Source: Tamlana sp. 2_MG-2023 (GTDB lineage: Bacteria > Bacteroidota > Bacteroidia > Flavobacteriales > Flavobacteriaceae). Taken from it: DNA of 64,000 bases. The stretch spans positions 310,001-374,000 of the forward strand of contig NZ_JAUOSF010000001.1 of NCBI RefSeq assembly GCF_030548465.1. Reading direction: 5' to 3'. Below the pieces are notes generated by a model. It did no database searches, was not told where the DNA came from, and saw only the letters and a program-made list of their open reading frames with translations. This document shows positions 37,218-45,311 of this stretch, one piece after another (within the stretch, counting starts at the first letter, position 1; each line of letters starts with the position of its first letter). Both the position numbers and the translations under genes were made by a program.

Positions 37218-38846
37218 ATGACAGCAGGATTTCATTTCTGGGACTATGTAGTCTTTATTGCTTATGCCGTATTAATTTTAGGCGTCGGTCTTTGGGTTTC
37301 TAGAGATAAAGAAGGCCATCAAAAAAATGCCGAAGATTACTTCTTGGCAAGTAAATCCCTACCATGGTGGGCTATAGGAACTTCGCTTATTGCGGCAAAT
37401 ATTTCAGCAGAACAATTTATTGGAATGTCTGGATCTGGATTTGCTCTAGGTATTGCAATTGCGTCTTATGAATGGATGGCAGCTTTAACTTTAATTATTG
37501 TAGGTAAGTATTTTTTACCCATTTTTATTGAGAAAGGACTTTATACCATTCCCGAATTTGTGGAAAAACGATTTTCTACAAACCTAAAAACCATTTTAGC
37601 GGTATTTTGGCTGGCACTTTACATTTTTGTGAATTTAGCTTCTGTACTTTATTTGGGTGGTTTGGCCATTGAAACTATTATGGGGGTTGATATGATGTAT
37701 GCCATTATTGGTTTGGCATTATTTGCAGCAGCCTATTCGTTATATGGAGGATTATCGGCAGTGGCATGGACTGATGTCATTCAAGTTGTATTTTTAGTGC
37801 TTGGAGGTTTGGCAACGACTTATTTGGCTTTAAATACAGTTTCTGGAGGAGAAGGTATGATAGCCGGTTTTTCAAAAGTTTTGGAAGCGGCTCCAGAAAA
37901 GTTTCATATGATTCTTGATGAAACCAATGATAATTATAATAATTTACCTGGTATTTGGGTATTAGTCGGCGGACTTTGGGTTGCGAATTTATACTATTGG
38001 GGTTTTAACCAATATATTATTCAACGAACTCTAGCAGCAAAATCGTTAAGAGAATCTCAAAAAGGTATTCTTTTAGCGGCATTTTTAAAGTTAATTATTC
38101 CTCTAATTGTAGTGATTCCTGGTATTGCAGCTTACGTTATGGTAAATGATCCTGAGATCATGGCTAATTTAGGGCAAGATGCTATGTTAAATGTACCATC
38201 TGCAGAACAAGCAGATAAAGCTTACCCTTGGTTATTGCAGTTTTTACCAGTAGGTCTTAAAGGTGTTGCTTTTGCGGCTTTAGCAGCGGCAGTTGTTTCT
38301 TCTTTAGCATCTATGTTAAATTCAACATCCACTATATTTACTATGGATATCTATAAGCAGTACATCAATAAGAATGCTAACGATAAGGAAACTGTAAACG
38401 TGGGACGTATTTCTGCTGCTGTAGCATTAATAATAGCTGTAATTGTAGCGCCATTATTAGGTGGTATCGATCAAGCTTTTCAATTCATCCAAGAATATAC
38501 CGGAATTGTGAGTCCGGGTATCTTAGCGGTATTCATGTTGGGGCTATTCTGGAAAAAAACAACAAACAATGCTGCTATTTGGGGAGCGATTGCGTCAATT
38601 CCAATTGCATTAGCTCTTAAGTTTTTACCGATTCCAATATTGGAGCCTTGGATGCACCAAATGGGAATAACCGCTTTATTAACGATGGCAATTATCATGT
38701 TATTAAGTTACTTGCAAAATAAGGGGGCAGATGATCCAAAAGGAATTGAATTGTCTAAGGAATTATTTAAAACATCACCAGGCTTTAATATAGGCTCATT
38801 TGTAGTTTGTATCATTTTAACCGTGTTGTATGCGTTATTTTGGTAG
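37218..38846 (+). CDS. Sodium/sugar symporter, SSS (SGLT) family
   Basis: A 542-residue membrane protein with about 14 transmembrane helices. It shows the SSS signatures KNAEDYFLASKSLPWWAIG, GTSLIAANISAEQFIGMSG, and AALAAAVVSSLASMLNSTSTIFTMDIYKQY. Its location opposite gntR-galMKT makes galactose (or a galactoside) the most likely substrate, imported with Na+. A very strong terminator follows. Confidence 0.95.
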   Translation: MTAGFHFWDYVVFIAYAVLILGVGLWVSRDKEGHQKNAEDYFLASKSLPWWAIGTSLIAANISAEQFIGMSGSGFALGIAIASYEWMAALTLIIVGKYFLPIFIEKGLYTIPEFVEKRFSTNLKTILAVFWLALYIFVNLASVLYLGGLAIETIMGVDMMYAIIGLALFAAAYSLYGGLSAVAWTDVIQVVFLVLGGLATTYLALNTVSGGEGMIAGFSKVLEAAPEKFHMILDETNDNYNNLPGIWVLVGGLWVANLYYWGFNQYIIQRTLAAKSLRESQKGILLAAFLKLIIPLIVVIPGIAAYVMVNDPEIMANLGQDAMLNVPSAEQADKAYPWLLQFLPVGLKGVAFAALAAAVVSSLASMLNSTSTIFTMDIYKQYINKNANDKETVNVGRISAAVALIIAVIVAPLLGGIDQAFQFIQEYTGIVSPGILAVFMLGLFWKKTTNNAAIWGAIASIPIALALKFLPIPILEPWMHQMGITALLTMAIIMLLSYLQNKGADDPKGIELSKELFKTSPGFNIGSFVVCIILTVLYALFW

Positions 38847-38860
38847 ATATTTTTTTAAGT

Positions 38861-38901
38861 AAAAGCACAAAGGCACCGTTTAATGGTGCCTTTGTGCTTT
38901 T
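38861..38901 (+). terminator. Terminator of the symporter gene
   Basis: A 17-bp perfect stem: AAAAGCACAAAGGCACC (38861-38877) and its complement (38885-38901) around a 7-nt loop. Confidence 0.95.
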
Positions 38902-38975
38902 TAGGTTTCTTTAATGTTCAGGAAATCAAGATGTTTTTATAAATTAAACTTTTTAATGAAAATTATCAACTTTTT

Positions 38976-39007
38976 TTTGGTTAGATATATAGTTAATTTT
39001 ATATTTG
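38976..39007 (+). promoter_or_regulatory. Promoter of tRNA-Arg
   Basis: TTTG (38976-38979) and TATATTTG (39000-39007) are separated by 20 bp, a full match to the Bacteroidota -33/-7 consensus. The tRNA starts 31 bp downstream. Confidence 0.8.
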
Positions 39008-39037
39008 CACACCGGAAATCAAAATTGATTTTCTTTA

Positions 39038-39111
39038 GGGCTCTTAGCTCAGCTGGATAGAGCACCTCCCTTCTAAGGAGGCGGTCTCAGGTTCGAATCC
39101 TGAAGGGCTCA
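39038..39111 (+). tRNA. tRNA-Arg (anticodon TCT)
   Basis: The cloverleaf can be folded by eye: acceptor GGGCTCT with AGGGCTC (two G-U pairs), D arm GCTC...GAGC, anticodon stem CCTCC/GGAGG with loop CTTCTAA (anticodon TCT), and T arm TCAGG-TTCGAAT-CCTGA. The discriminator is A and CCA is not encoded. It reads AGA codons, the dominant arginine codon in an AT-rich genome. Confidence 0.97.
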
Positions 39112-39113
39112 CG

Positions 39114-39146
39114 AAAAGCTTCACTAGAAATAGTGGAGCTTTTTTG
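39114..39146 (+). terminator. Terminator of the tRNA-Arg transcript
   Basis: AAAAGCTTCACTA-GAAA-TAGTGGAGCTTTT with one G-U pair, followed by T residues. Confidence 0.9.
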
Positions 39147-39772
39147 TTTTATCTCTATTTTGAACTAGCCCCCATGAAAAATATCAACAGCTTTCTTTCT
39201 GAAAGTTAGAATGAAATGCCTAATCACTTTTGCTATCGTCTGGATATACAATTGGTTACTAGATTCGAAGTGGAATTATATTAAATAATTATGAAACAGT
39301 TATAAAACATATTTTATAACTGTTTCTTTCAACACGACCCAATATTAAGGAGACTCCATGTAATATTAAAGAGAAAAATAATAATGCCGTAGTAGAATAC
39401 GAGGTAACTTTACCTAATAAGAGATCGAAGAATAAGTGGCTTTATCCTATATATCGTTTTGGTAAATTAGAGCAAGGTGTAGTTATTGACATGGATATTG
39501 AAACACACACACATGCGATAACTCTAATCTTAATCTTTTTATTAAGAAATAACTTAGCCTATCTCGATTTTATTTATTGAGGCTTGTATATTAGGACAGC
39601 CTGAAGCCGTTTTTTTAGTGAAAGGGCAATCAGTTTTACTTATATTGACATCTCATCTAAGATGAAGAATTCAACTAAACTAATTTTTAATTATATTTGA
39701 AAGAGGTATTAAGTTATAATCATTTAATAGTGAGTCTTTTATTTTTTAAAGTTAAATTTTAAATATTTGTTC
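39147..39772. other. Gene-free region downstream of tRNA-Arg with a 15-bp perfect hairpin
   Basis: GAAACAGTTATAAAA (39293-39307) and its exact complement (39312-39326) are separated by 4 nt. A frame without any early ATG is open from 39320 to 39580 and encodes protein-like sequence (VVEYEVTLPNK, LYPIYRFGKLEQG), which may be a decayed gene end; no family was recognised. The last 100 bp should contain the porin promoter. The position behind a tRNA would suit remains of an integrated element, but no att repeat of the tRNA end is present. Confidence 0.35.
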
Positions 39773-41005
39773 ATGAAGCAGTTGTACCCTTATTTATTTT
39801 TCCTCTTCTTCCTTATTTCTGCTTCAGCTCAGGAGCGCTTTTTAACGGTGACTTCTAAAGATTCTGTCAATGAAGCCCCGCGCTTTAAAAGTAGTTTGGG
39901 GGTTAATATGAAACTTAACGGGTATTTTGATGTCTTTGGAGGTTTGCAAGATTCAGATACTTTTAATGTTGGGAAAATAAATGTATTTGGCAGTGATGAT
40001 GCTAATAGCTTGAATGTCGATTTGTATCAGACGCAAATCAAATGGGAAACTTTGGTGGTGATGCCGAATGGGAAAAAAATAAAAGCGATTGTTGAATCGG
40101 ATTTTTGGGGAGGCGATGGGCGTTTAAGACTAAGAAAGGCTTATGTAGAAACTGAGCATTGGCAAATAGGGCAGAACTGGAATAATTTTGGAGATGAAGA
40201 TCTTTGGCCCAATATCATGGAGTGGGAGGGGCCGCCTTCTGGAATATGGCTTCGTAATCCACACATAAAGTACATGAACACTTTTAAAAATACAGATTGG
40301 AAATATGAAATAAGTTTAGAAGCCCCTCAAGATGATTTTTATGCTTATGAAGAGCTCCAACCTTTCATTGAAGAAGCACGACAAAGTACACCCGATGTGA
40401 CATTTGCGGTAACTTATAAGAAGCCATGGGGACACCTTAGAGCGGCTTCGCTTTTACGTAGTATCAATTATAAACTTGATGGTGATGAAGATAATTTTAT
40501 AGGTTACGGACTCACTTTAAGTGGTATTTATAAACCTAATCGGAATAGTTTTCAATATCAATTAGTAGGCGGAAAAGGTATTTCCTCTTACTTAACCACC
40601 ATTGCTGGTTTTGGTTACGACGGTTACCCTGCTGTAAATAACGAATTTAAAGCAACACCTGCCTTTGGGGGTTGGATGGCTTATGAATATTTTATCACTG
40701 AAAAATGGCACGCCAATGCCGTGTTTGGAATGACTAATTTCACCTTATCTGATTCTGAAAGATATGTGATTGTAGATGATTTAAGAGATGAGTTGATTGA
40801 TGTGGCAGGTGATTTCAACCACAAGCAGTATTATGGTATTTTAAACATGATGTATGATGCTTACGACAGAATGACTATTGGTTTAGAAATGGATTATGGC
40901 GTGAAATCTCTCAATATGAATGGAGATGTTGGAACGACACCTTTTGATCAAACCCAAAAACGTGATGCTTTACGTATTAGTTTTGGGTTTATGTTTTTCT
41001 TTTAA
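39773..41005 (+). CDS. DcaP-like trimeric outer membrane porin
   Basis: A 410-residue outer membrane beta barrel starting at the ATG at 39773 (an in-frame TTG lies two codons upstream). The signal peptide is MKQLYPYLFFLFFLISASAQ. The barrel region has LKLNGYFDVFGG-type opening, then NVDLYQTQIKWETLV, ESDFWGGDGRLRLRKAYVE and WQIGQNWNNFGDEDLWP, the pattern of DcaP-like porins. The last residue is phenylalanine. These porins admit small anionic solutes; the specificity here is unknown. It is convergent with the phosphate transporter gene, 34 bp apart. Confidence 0.85.
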   Translation: MKQLYPYLFFLFFLISASAQERFLTVTSKDSVNEAPRFKSSLGVNMKLNGYFDVFGGLQDSDTFNVGKINVFGSDDANSLNVDLYQTQIKWETLVVMPNGKKIKAIVESDFWGGDGRLRLRKAYVETEHWQIGQNWNNFGDEDLWPNIMEWEGPPSGIWLRNPHIKYMNTFKNTDWKYEISLEAPQDDFYAYEELQPFIEEARQSTPDVTFAVTYKKPWGHLRAASLLRSINYKLDGDEDNFIGYGLTLSGIYKPNRNSFQYQLVGGKGISSYLTTIAGFGYDGYPAVNNEFKATPAFGGWMAYEYFITEKWHANAVFGMTNFTLSDSERYVIVDDLRDELIDVAGDFNHKQYYGILNMMYDAYDRMTIGLEMDYGVKSLNMNGDVGTTPFDQTQKRDALRISFGFMFFF

Positions 41006-41039
41006 AGGTTATGATATTTTAAGGTATGAGCTTGTTAAT

Positions 41040-43331
41040 TTAAGTTTCAGATAATACCTTACCAATTAAATTATTATAATCACCCGATTTTAGTTTGTAA
41101 AACAGTTTAACGACTTTTGAAAGTTCTTGAATTAAGTTCTTATTTTCAAATAGAATGGTTAGAATTAATTCGCTATTTTTTCCGCTTAACTTTTTATCTG
41201 TAGCCCAAGAAATTTGATTTGATATAGCCATATCAAGATTTTTAACAATATCATTTTTAACGGTTTTAAACTGAATATAATCTGCTTCCGTTATACGGTC
41301 ATGTTCAAGGCAAATTATTATTTGATTTAAATAGAGTCTTATTTGTTCTTTGCTTGAAGTCAGTAAAATAGTTTGTTCGGCTTCTAATTTAGGATGTAAA
41401 TTTTGTATGTGCTTTTTAACGCTTGTAGAAATGCTTTCAAAATTTTCTAACATAGATTCTTGCAATTCATGAATGTAAAGCAAAGCCTTCCCGCCTTCCC
41501 GAAATTCTTTGGGAACCGATTTTATTTGTTGTGTAAGTTTAAACTTGTAATTTTCGTTAGTAGCTTTTATGTCTTCTAATAACATGGCTTGCCTTTTAAT
41601 TTTTTTTAAATCTGAATTTATAAGTGCATCAATCATTTCATGATAGGACTTATCTATGCGTTTCATTATAAAACTAAGTTTATTTCTGATTTCATGTTCA
41701 ATTTTAAAGAAATCAGATTTAAACCAAACATCTGCCATTTCAAGGTTTATTTCGGCTTTTAATCTATTATTTCGGTAAAATATTAAGCTTTTAAAAAGTA
41801 AAATAATGGTAATAATTAATAATGGAATAAGAGCCCATAATTTAAAATTGATGAGTAAAGAAGCAGTTATAATAGAAGCGGTCAAAGCCATTACTGCTGT
41901 TAAAAACCATCCGCCCACAACACTTAGTACTCCAGAAACACGATACACAGAGCTGCCTTGTGACCAAGCTTTATCGGCAAGCGAAGTCCCCATTAAAACC
42001 ATAAAAGATACAAAAGTTGTTGAAAGCGGTAATTTAAAGGATGTCGCCACTAAAATAAGACCTGCAGCTACAATGAGGTTTACTGCGGCTCTTACCATAT
42101 CGAAAGCAGGACGATCACTTGCTAACTCATAATGGGGCGACGGCGTATTATCTACAAATCTTTTATTGATTTTTTGCCAGGTATGGTCTGGGATTATTTT
42201 AGCTGCCGTGTTTGCCATTTTTGAAATTCTAGAAACAATACTTCTAGAAAGCTCATTGCCTTCAAAACGTTCTTGACCTTCCTCTTGGCGCCCTAAATCG
42301 ACTGCGGTTTTCACTACAGATTTTGCCTTTTTTGAAAACCATAAGGTTAGTGACATGATAATACCAGCCCCTACTAGAAATAACGGATTAGATTTTACAG
42401 GTTCAGATAAGGATGTCATTTGATATTCGTTCGCAGGCACTCCAGAATTTAGCCAATTTAAATAGACATCGTAACCAGCAATGGGTACACCAATAAAATT
42501 AACTAGATCGTTACTAGCAAAAGCCATAGCTAGAGCGAAAGTACCCAGTAACACAATAAATCTATAGATGTTAAATCCTTTGCTAACGCGTAGAATAATC
42601 CGAAAAACTAAGAAAGATAATATAAATGCTAGAATACTAACAAGACCTGAATGCTCTTGAATAGTTTCAACAACGTTTTGATTAACCCCAGGGATACCTG
42701 TTAGTCCTTTTATGATTATAAAATTTGAAATGAGCGCAACAGAAATTGAACCGAAAACAGAAGCAAAACTCCTCATCGTTTTTCCGTAATCGAAGGAAAC
42801 AATAACCCTAGTAACATATTGTACAAACCATCCAACAACAAAAGCAATAGCAACAGATAGGAAGATGCCGATTATAATGGTTAAGGCCCCAGCAGCGTTT
42901 ATGTAATCTCCCCATGAGGCTAAAGAACCATCTTTATTTAAGACTGAAAAAAACGAAATGCCTATAGCCGCTCCTAATAAATTAAAAACTATTGATACCG
43001 TAGTTGAGGTTGGCATGGCTACCGTATTAAAGAAGTCAAGGAGGATAATATCAGTTATCATGACTGCAGCAAAGAGGTACATCACTTCTTCCATGCTAAA
43101 GTAGGACGGATTAAAAACACCACTTCTAGCGATTTCCATCATGCCTCCAGAAAAAACCGAGCCAAACATGATGCCTAATGTGGCAATAATCATAATCATT
43201 TTGAAAGAGCCTGCCTTTGACCCTAGAGCTGAGGTGAGAAAGTTTACGGCATCATTACTCACACCAATAATAAGGTCGGTGATGGCCAAAACAAATAGAA
43301 TGATTACGATAAATAAATATAGGTTTTCCAT
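41040..43331 (-). CDS. PiT-family inorganic phosphate transporter with C-terminal PhoU-like helical domain
   Basis: A 763-residue protein. The N-terminal 520 residues hold about 12 membrane helices with both PiT signature regions (GVSNDAVNFLTSALGSKAG near residue 24 and FASNDLVNFIGVPIAG near residue 270) and PLSTTFVSFMVLMGTSLAD. The last ~230 residues are soluble and helical (EHEIRNKLSFIMKRIDKSY and following heptads), resembling a PhoU-type domain that elsewhere is a separate protein. It imports phosphate with a cation. The fused domain may regulate transport; that is inference. Confidence 0.92.
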   Translation of the reverse strand: MENLYLFIVIILFVLAITDLIIGVSNDAVNFLTSALGSKAGSFKMIMIIATLGIMFGSVFSGGMMEIARSGVFNPSYFSMEEVMYLFAAVMITDIILLDFFNTVAMPTSTTVSIVFNLLGAAIGISFFSVLNKDGSLASWGDYINAAGALTIIIGIFLSVAIAFVVGWFVQYVTRVIVSFDYGKTMRSFASVFGSISVALISNFIIIKGLTGIPGVNQNVVETIQEHSGLVSILAFILSFLVFRIILRVSKGFNIYRFIVLLGTFALAMAFASNDLVNFIGVPIAGYDVYLNWLNSGVPANEYQMTSLSEPVKSNPLFLVGAGIIMSLTLWFSKKAKSVVKTAVDLGRQEEGQERFEGNELSRSIVSRISKMANTAAKIIPDHTWQKINKRFVDNTPSPHYELASDRPAFDMVRAAVNLIVAAGLILVATSFKLPLSTTFVSFMVLMGTSLADKAWSQGSSVYRVSGVLSVVGGWFLTAVMALTASIITASLLINFKLWALIPLLIITIILLFKSLIFYRNNRLKAEINLEMADVWFKSDFFKIEHEIRNKLSFIMKRIDKSYHEMIDALINSDLKKIKRQAMLLEDIKATNENYKFKLTQQIKSVPKEFREGGKALLYIHELQESMLENFESISTSVKKHIQNLHPKLEAEQTILLTSSKEQIRLYLNQIIICLEHDRITEADYIQFKTVKNDIVKNLDMAISNQISWATDKKLSGKNSELILTILFENKNLIQELSKVVKLFYKLKSGDYNNLIGKVLSET

Positions 43332-43690
43332 TATAATACTTTGTGTTTTCTCTGGTTATGAGTTTTGGTCATGAGTGGGAGCCCTAAAAAATGAATTCAT
43401 TAAAATTTTAATTGAATGGTAATTTGAAGACGTGTCGGTTTCTATTTGTTTTTTATTTGTAACTAATGTGAGTGTGAATTTGATTAAAATAAATAAGAAC
43501 AAGAATGATACATTTAAATTTCTCATTATTATAGAGGGGTATTTATATTGAAACTCAGAAGAAATTAACCGCTGTTTAAATATAACAATTATAAATGTTA
43601 TTAATCATAATTGTTTGATTTTTATGTTGTTAATTGGTTGTGTTGGTGTTGTTTTTAGGTTAAGGCATATTAATTCTGTTTTTATTAATA
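43332..43690. other. Gene-free region upstream of sRNA copy A
   Basis: AT-rich sequence that includes the promoter region of the divergent phosphate transporter gene. No gene or repeat is recognised before the CGACA-N5-TGTCG box at 43691. Confidence 0.45.
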
Positions 43691-43736
43691 CGACACCATA
43701 TGTCGCCATGAAACCTCTAAACCTGGCGTAAATTTG
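43691..43736 (+). promoter_or_regulatory. Shared promoter module, copy A (operator plus -7 box)
   Basis: CGACA-CCATA-TGTCG (43691-43705), then 23 bp, then TAAATTTG (43729-43736). No TTTG -33 box lies at the usual distance; the palindrome occupies about -42 relative to the expected start, the position of a class II activator site. Identical architecture occurs at 44196 and 45039. Confidence 0.75.
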
Positions 43737-43739
43737 TCC

Positions 43740-43936
43740 TGTAATTATAACAGATTACATTTTTTCATAAAGTTAGTTTAGTTTGGTTTTTAAAAGATTA
43801 ATGGAGCTGCTGTAGGTGTGGTTACCTGCAGCAGTTAATCTTTTTTAAAATAACTTATGAAAATTCAAATACGCCCAAGTAGATCATTATATATAGTAAA
43901 ACCCTGTAGAAATTTTGTTTCTGTAGGGTTTTCGGT
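43740..43936 (+). ncRNA. Structured small RNA, copy A
   Basis: A predicted ~195-nt transcript between the promoter module and an intrinsic terminator. Elements in order: a 5' hairpin TGTAAT-N8-ATTACA (43740-43759); a long hairpin with lower stem AAAAGATTAA/TTAATCTTTT (43792-43801 with 43835-43844), a 5-nt 5' bulge and upper stem CTGCTGTAGGT/ACCTGCAGCAG around GTGGTT; a 54-nt segment (43854-43907) almost identical in copy B; and a terminator stem 43898-43932. Differences from copy B in the stems keep base pairing (A-T in place of G-C at 43795/43841; G-U pairs in place of G-C and U-A in the terminator). An Rfam match such as the Flavo-1 motif was not testable here. Confidence 0.75.
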
Positions 43937-44195
43937 TTTTAATAGTTTCTCTATAAATAGAGTTTTGCCTAGTTAAGGGGGTGAAATGTAAAAGTTAATC
44001 TTCAGTTTTATTTGCAGTTGACTTCGGAAGATGTTCTTGAGTTCTCATGAATATCATTTTCTATCTTAAACTTTATATTGTTTTTAGAATTCTGTTTCAG
44101 TTTATTTCTATGTCTCTAAAATACGGCTTAAAGTAGGATCTATAAGTGATTCTTGTTCCTTGTAGCTAAGAGTTTGAGATTATGTAATCCAATAC
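43937..44195. other. Gene-free spacer between sRNA copy A and the secreted-protein gene
   Basis: AT-rich, without a recognised gene, repeat or third RNA copy. Copy A's near-palindrome CTCTATAAATAGAG follows the terminator at about 43950. Confidence 0.4.
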
Positions 44196-44241
44196 CGACA
44201 CGTCATGTCGCCATACAAGCTTTGCTCTAGATGTAAATTTG
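44196..44241 (+). promoter_or_regulatory. Shared promoter module, copy C, upstream of the secreted-protein gene
   Basis: CGACA-CGTCA-TGTCG (44196-44210), 23 bp, TAAATTTG (44234-44241). After it the sequence continues GTGTAATTA.AACA.ATTA, still resembling the start of both sRNAs, so the three promoters are related by descent and not only by the box. The leader to the ATG is about 60 nt. Confidence 0.75.
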
Positions 44242-44306
44242 TAGTGTAATTAAAACAAATTATAATTTTTAAGACTGTAATTAATTAAATAAGTAAATTA
44301 TATATT

Positions 44307-44909
44307 ATGAATAACATTTTGAAAAACACGAGAAAAGGATTTTTAATGCTAGCTTTATTTGGTACTATGGCAAGTTTTGCTGATGCTCCTGCAGACGGTA
44401 TTATTGTTGAAGGGAACAACACCACCTTAACTTTGAATTACGCAAAACAAGGTAGTGCTGTATCAATTAAAGATACGAATGGTTCTGTGCTTTATACTGA
44501 AACTATTGAAACTACTGGTAGATATAAGAAAAACTTTGATTTAACCTTTTTACCTGACGGAAACTATCTATTTGAGGTTGATAAAGATCTTGAAATTAAT
44601 GAAATTCCATTTACGTTAAATTCTGGAGTTGCCGTTTTTAACAAGAACGAAGAAAAAGTTGTTTACAAGCCTTTCCTTAGAGTTTCGAATGATTTAGTTT
44701 ATATAAGTAAGTTAAATCTTGATAATGAAGATTTAGACGTTAATATTTATTTTACTAAGAACAATAGTATGAATTCTCAACTTGTTGTTTCTGAAAAAAT
44801 TAAAAGCACTAATAATATAGAAAAAGTCTATAAATTAGAGGATTTGGGACAAGGTAGATATAAAATCGTATTGAACTCTGCAGGTAGAACAGTTGAAAAA
44901 AACATATAA
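44307..44909 (+). CDS. Small secreted flavobacterial protein, function unknown
   Basis: A 200-residue protein with signal peptide (RKGFLMLALFGTMASFA). Two repeated-looking beta-rich halves follow: TLTLNYAKQGSAVSIKDTNGSVLYTETIETTG with FLPDGNYLFEVDKD, then YISKLNLDNEDLDVNIYFT with DLGQGRYKIVLNS. The halves resemble the T9SS sorting-domain fold (strand, DTNG turn, DGNYxFEV end), but the protein consists of these alone. Similar short exported proteins occur in several copies in flavobacteria; no function is known to me. Its promoter is shared with the two flanking sRNAs, and a strong terminator follows. Confidence 0.8.
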   Translation: MNNILKNTRKGFLMLALFGTMASFADAPADGIIVEGNNTTLTLNYAKQGSAVSIKDTNGSVLYTETIETTGRYKKNFDLTFLPDGNYLFEVDKDLEINEIPFTLNSGVAVFNKNEEKVVYKPFLRVSNDLVYISKLNLDNEDLDVNIYFTKNNSMNSQLVVSEKIKSTNNIEKVYKLEDLGQGRYKIVLNSAGRTVEKNI

Positions 44910-44929
44910 ACCTTAAATTAGTATATTTG

Positions 44930-44964
44930 AAAAAGGTGACCCTAAAAGAGGTCACCTTTTTTTA
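44930..44964 (+). terminator. Terminator of the secreted-protein gene
   Basis: AAAAGGTGACC-CTAAAAGA-GGTCACCTTTT followed by T residues. Confidence 0.93.
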
Positions 44965-45038
44965 TACCAATCATTTTATAGCCTAAACAAATCGAATAGG
45001 CTAGACTCGAGGGACTATGTTTAGCTTTATTAAAACAC

Positions 45039-45084
45039 CGACACCGCATGTCGCTATAAAGTTTCTAAATCCGGCGTAAATTTG
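45039..45084 (+). promoter_or_regulatory. Shared promoter module, copy B
   Basis: CGACA-CCGCA-TGTCG (45039-45053), 23 bp, TAAATTTG (45077-45084). Same spacing as copies A and C. Confidence 0.75.
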
Positions 45085-45087
45085 TAA

Positions 45088-45279
45088 TGTAATTATAACA
45101 GATTACATTTTTTCATAAAGTTAGTTTGATTTTTAAGGATTAATGGATCTGCTGCAGGTGTGGTTACCTGCAGCAGTTAATCCTCTTTAAGAAAACCTTA
45201 TGAAAATTCAAATATGCCCAAGTAGATCATTATATATAGTAAAACCCTGTGAATTTTAAGCATTCACAGGGTTTTCGGT
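45088..45279 (+). ncRNA. Structured small RNA, copy B
   Basis: Second copy of the RNA at 43740. It has the 5' hairpin TGTAAT-N8-ATTACA (45088-45107). Its long hairpin has lower stem AGGATTAA/TTAATCCT and a perfect upper stem CTGCTGCAGGT/ACCTGCAGCAG around the same GTGGTT loop (45149-45176). The conserved segment 45197-45250 differs from copy A at one base. The terminator AAAACCCTGTGAAT/ATTCACAGGGTTTT (45241-45275) is fully paired where copy A uses G-U pairs. A short frame (MKIQICPSRSLYIVKPCEF) exists in the conserved segment but extends differently in copy A. The terminator could also serve the convergent DUF349 gene. Confidence 0.75.
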
Positions 45280-45311
45280 TTCTTATAACTGTTTTAAAAT
45301 AGACTTTGCTA

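Noticed and set aside
38976-39326. tRNA-Arg as an integration site of a genomic island
   Set aside because: No second copy of the tRNA 3' end and no integrase gene are present in the window.
39320-39580. 87-codon open frame behind tRNA-Arg
   Set aside because: No start codon in the first two thirds, no recognised family; kept only as a possible gene remnant.
43857-43977. Short reading frame MKIQIRPSRSLYIVKPC... in sRNA copy A, shared at the start with copy B
   Set aside because: The two copies diverge in length and sequence right after the conserved nucleotides. Their single difference in the 54-nt segment changes an amino acid, and the frame runs into the terminator stem. Conservation fits RNA better than peptide.
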